Position numbers and translations under genes: made by a program
Shown here: one piece after another, positions 60,001-64,000 of the stretch
Layout of the letters: the number at the start of each line of letters is the position of its first letter
Position numbering within the stretch: the first letter of the stretch is position 1
NCBI RefSeq assembly: GCF_012489685.1
Contig: NC_080041.1
Span: 37,189,780 to 37,253,779 of the forward strand
DNA: 64,000 bases
Direction of reading: 5' to 3'
Origin: Lotus japonicus
Lineage: Eukaryota > Streptophyta > Magnoliopsida > Fabales > Fabaceae
Notes under the pieces: model-generated
Database searches by the model: none
What the model was told of the DNA's origin: nothing
The model's input: the letters and a program-made list of their open reading frames with translations, nothing else

Positions 60001-63000
60001 ATGGTCAGGACCAAAGTTATCTGGGACAGTCAAAGTATGGCCATTATGACAGGAGTTATAGTGAAATGGAGAAGGTAATTTGTAACTTACCTGTTTTATA
60101 CTTTTATGTGTTAATTGCTCAAGATTTACGCTGTCTTGGAGAGTCGAAATTGGTTTATATCCTTTAAAATGTGAGCGAAGTGTACACCTGATTTTCAGGG
60201 TGAAAAAAGCTTGGATAATAATGCTTCAAAAATCATAGTCCCTGGTTATCTGCCCAAAACAATGAACTCATTGGATAAAAGTTTTGGTAATTATGCCTTA
60301 CAGAGGTTGGCTTCACCCAGGTAGTTGAATTTCAAAATTTTCTTCTTGCTTCAGTTTTTACTTTTTAATGTATGAATTTAGTGCCATTGCTGGACACTTC
60401 TTATTGTCGAAATATTCTGCTTTCTGTAATCATAAGTAACCATAACATGCATTTTTACTTCTTCATTTGCTTAACTTCTGGTCCAATTGGCACTTATACT
60501 TGTATTCATTTTTCTCGTTCTTTCCTTCTCGTACTGTATACTCTTGCATGACTTACTTAATGACCCTAGCTCAATTGTTTGCTTCAATCTGTTAAATATA
60601 TTGTATTCAAAATATTCTTGTACGTCTTCATAAAGTGGATCAGTCAAGGAGGCATGACATTGAAACAAACACCAGTCCTTCTGACACCATTTTTCTTCCA
60701 GGGCGCCTGAAACTGAATCCTCTGATGGATCTGCTGTACATAATCAGTGGAATCAAAGTTCTTCATCTCAGGGATTTGGCTTACAATTAGCTCCTCCTAC
60801 TCAACGGCTTCCTGTGGTATCTTCTCGTGGCTTATCAGAGACAGTTCTTCCTACACCAAATGTGTCTGATACAGCAGATAAGGGCCATGCAGGGTTGGCT
60901 ACTAATCAGACTTTTCCTTCGCAGGAGCCTTCTCATTGGGAGCTTAAGAATAGTATTTCTAGTACCACAGGACAAATTTTTGACAAGGCCTCCCAGTACA
61001 GTGCGCTAGGAAAAATTCCACAGGATTTTACATCTGGCTTTCCTTTCTCCAGGACCCATACTCAGAATCAGAATGTTACACATCTTGGTGGACAAGTAGC
61101 AAATACTCAGTCTGCTAATACAACTCTTATTGATAGCTGTGTTTCTGGGAATCAGATAGATGAATTTTGTGAAAGAGCTCAAACTAGTCAATCTGAAACG
61201 GCATCTGCTCAGGACATGTCCCAGCTGAGTGGTATCAACCTAATTCGTCGTAGAGATCTTACCATCCGACATTTGGCAACTGAGGCAGGCAGTCAGCCTT
61301 CGGTTACATTTAGTGCATCTTTGCATGATGCCCCTTCAAAAGCCACACACAATGTATGGACCAGCATTTCTACCAAGCAGCATCCAAATGCTTCAAAGAT
61401 TCCATTGCAGTCTCAACAAATTAATGATTGTGAAATGGCAACGGGCTCAAATAAGCCAGGTGATAAAGGTTCAGAGAAAGATGGTAATGACCTTTCAGGC
61501 ATTGGTTCTAGTTATGCTTACTCCAATAGTTCTGTGGGAAATTTGCTCAAAGAAAGCTCCTGGCAACAGAGATTTTCTGATAGTGTTGTTACTGCTGAAG
61601 ATGCTGCTGGTGCGGCTTCACACCTGAAGGAATCTGCAATGGTATGTATGTCTGATTCATCTCAACCTACCTCAGCTGCTGCCTCCAGGGACATTCAAGC
61701 TTTTGGTCAGTCTTTAAGACCAAACAATGTTTTGAATCATAATTCTCCCTTGTTGGGTCAAGTTCAATCCATGAGAAATGTGGGGATTGATCCTAGTAAT
61801 CGGGATGCCAAGAGAATGAAAGTTTCAGATAATTTGGTGGACAAACAGCAGGTAGATTCCAACCATGGATATGATAATGCGGTCAAAGATGTGTCTGAAA
61901 ATAAATCTTCTATCCTGTCATCAGATCCTAGTATGACAAGCTTTTTGTCAAAGCTACATGATGGACATAACACAAATGTGACTTCTCAAGAGGTGGTTGG
62001 ATATGGTCAGAATAATGCACCTAGTGCTTCTAATAGTAATAAAACAATTTCTGTCAGAAGAAATCATTCTCTGGTAAATCCTCAAATGGCACCATCATGG
62101 TTTGAGCAATATGGAACTTTTAAAAATGGTAAGATATTGCCGATGTATGATGTACGGAAGATGACTGCTGCTAAGATTTTGGACCATCCTTTTACTGTAC
62201 CAAACCAGTCAGATAGTTTGCATTTGCAAAATTCAGTAGAGCAAGTTAAGAGTTTGAGTGATGCTCAACTTCTTAGCGCTAGTCAAAGTACAATACCTGC
62301 TTCAGTTGCAAGTGAGAATGAACATTATGAGCTATCGACTCCTCCAGTTGAACATGATTTGCTTATTATGAGACCAAGGAAGCGTAAAAGTGCCACTTCT
62401 GAACTACTGCCATGGCATAAGGAACTGACACAGGGTACTAAGAGGCTTCGAGATCTCAGGTGGTTGAGAAAACTAAGTGACTTTATGTACTTATTTTCTG
62501 TTGCTGCTAATGTGAGTTTAGGAAAAGATCATGTGTCTTTCGCTGATTGATACTATGTTTTTTCAATTGTTTGGAAAGAAAATGCCTAGTATTTTTCCCG
62601 TGTCAGGGTGATTCAATTTTAATCTATGATTTTATGTTCATCAATATATTAAATATATATTTTTCTCCTAATATAAATTCTGTATTGTTTGGCAGTGAGG
62701 CGGAATTAGTGTGGGCCCAAACTGCAAATAGATTGATTGAGAAGGTTTGTTTCTAATAAATCAGTTTACACTCATGAATCTATAAATTCTTTAATTAATG
62801 AGTTCGCTTAACTCTATATTTTTAGGTTGAATGCACTACTGAGGTAATTCAAGATCTGCCAGCAATGGTGAAGTCAAGAAGAAGACTTGTGTTGACTACA
62901 CAGCTTATGCAGCAACTACTAAGCCCTCCTCCAGCCGCAGTTCTGATGGCAGATGTGAAGTTGCATCATAAAAGTGTGGTTTACTCTGTTTCCAGATTAA

Positions 63001-63106
63001 CATTAGGAGAAGCATGTAGTTCAATCTCATGGTCTGGATGCGATAAACTGTTGCCTCCTGGCAGCAAAAACCTGTAAGAATTTTCTTTTGAATGCCTCAT
63101 AATGAT

Positions 63107-63142
<36 letters not shown>

Positions 63143-63285
63143 ATTCATATAACAACGGGATTTTTTTGGTGATATGTCTGTAGACTGCCAGAGAAAAATA
63201 AATCATCTGACAAAGTTGATCGTTGCATTTTGAAAGTTATGGACCTTGTTGATAGAACAAGTAAGGTGGAAGATGATATCTTAAG
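57092..63285 (+). CDS. Large Gln/Ser/Asn-rich protein, At5g07980-like (dentin sialophosphoprotein-like), 3' truncated by window
   Basis: Seven exons join in frame: 57092-57281, 57463-60074, 60199-60320, 60702-62459, 62696-62744, 62826-63073 and 63184-63285, giving at least 1693 residues. The protein starts MPGNEVGDRVHNFFGQGNLS. It continues as a long Gln/Asn/Ser-rich, disordered region (LQQHVVLNQMQELKRQQQYH). A conserved block follows: APSWFEQYGTFKNGKILPMY, RPRKRKSATSELLPWHKELT (with an RKRK nuclear-localisation-type cluster) and ELVWAQTANRLIEKVE. RRRLVLTTQLMQQLLSPPPA comes next. This is the plant family of Arabidopsis At5g07980, whose function I do not know. Nothing disabling is seen. The next exon lies beyond 64000, since no continuation is evident at 63286-64000. 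Confidence 0.85.
63110..63140. repeat. CA microsatellite in an intron
   Basis: About fifteen CA units between exons 6 and 7 of the At5g07980-like gene. Confidence 0.95.
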
Positions 63286-64000
63286 GTACATAATATTTAA
63301 TTTTATACTTTGTATATTATTTTACTTTTTTATTTTCTTCTTGGATTTAGAAATTAGTTTCTAGGCTATACAAGTTACGAATTTCATACACAGGCTTATT
63401 TGTCTGTATGAATGCATGTGAACAAGTGCTTTGGAAATGAAATCTCAGGTCGACATAGATTTGTGAATATTTTTTTGTGTGGTATTTGGTAAACTGAAGT
63501 TGTTGAAATATGGCTTTTGACTTGGTTGGTTACCTTCTTGCTTCTCTAACTTTTTAGCTAATTGCCAATGGAACATACTACATTGATATACAGGCATTGC
63601 TTGTATAAGTGGTTTCACAGCAAATTTAGGTTGGATTTGGGGATTTTTTTTATGGATAGATCAAAAGTGTTCTTATTGTGGGTTAGAAGTTCTTGTTTTT
63701 TTATGTTGCTATTTAAGCTGTTTTGAAATGCTGAACTTAAATGGGTGATTATATAAATTATAGGGTTGCGGAAGTGGTTCCTTGATAGACATATTTGTAT
63801 AACCCTCTGCATTGAGCAATTATAGATGCAACAAAGATATCAAACTGGGCTTATGAGATGGGATAGATCATAGATCCCCTTCTCTAATTCTCCCTTTTCC
63901 TAATGAAATTAAGACTAGGTGTCCATTAACAATAACAGTAATAGTAGCAGTTGTGAGACATCCAGCAATGTAATGTCTTTATCTAATGTCATTCTTGGAA
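63286..64000. other. Intron sequence to window edge
   Basis: T-rich, starts with donor GTACATA. No exon of the flanking gene could be recognised. Confidence 0.5.

Overview
This is plant nuclear DNA, most likely from a papilionoid legume. The evidence is AT-rich intergenic sequence, intron-split genes with GT-AG junctions, a plant Leo1/VIP4 gene, a P-class PPR cluster member of legume type, and dense plant transposons (Ty1/copia, Mutator-like, hAT, CACTA, tRNA-derived SINEs). The species is inferred from gene style only. There are three expressed-looking host genes and many nested mobile elements.

Layout. 1-3800: a decayed copia element whose 3' LTR abuts, and interrupts, a MULE transposase reading frame. 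3801-7269: the rest of that Mutator-like element, with a MuDR-type transposase on + (broken) and an intact two-exon gene on - encoding a GRF zinc finger, coiled coil and C-terminal membrane anchor. 7653-8680: a non-autonomous MULE with a perfect 9-bp target duplication. 9039-9312: a SINE partly duplicated in tandem. 11047-13046: a chloroplast-type PPR/TPR-like gene (At4g18975-like). 13085-13970: a large inverted repeat of a gene tail. 16983-18649: a second non-autonomous MULE with 9-bp TSD. 20400-20699: a 2-oxoglutarate dioxygenase pseudogene exon. 21749-23346: a frameshifted restorer-like PPR pseudogene. 24880-25514: a hAT-like element full of GATACG motifs.

26082-32635 (-) is a complete Leo1/VIP4 gene of the PAF1 complex, 11 exons and 630 codons, with two SINEs in its first intron. 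33468-41710 is a full-length copia element (178-bp LTRs, 5-bp TSD) carrying a nested 3342-bp LTR-like insertion with its own 5-bp TSD. 43620-50640 (-) is an older copia copy split in its gag by a 3247-bp CACTA element with 3-bp TSD. 50640-54200 holds MITEs, TA repeats and a diverged tandem duplication containing SINE copies. 54300-63285 (+) is the 5' part of a large glutamine/serine-rich nuclear-type protein gene similar to Arabidopsis At5g07980; it runs off the right edge.

The host genes are not functionally linked. The most notable unit is the MULE at 3801-7269, whose second, antisense gene lies where mudrB lies in maize MuDR but encodes a membrane-anchored GRF zinc-finger protein.
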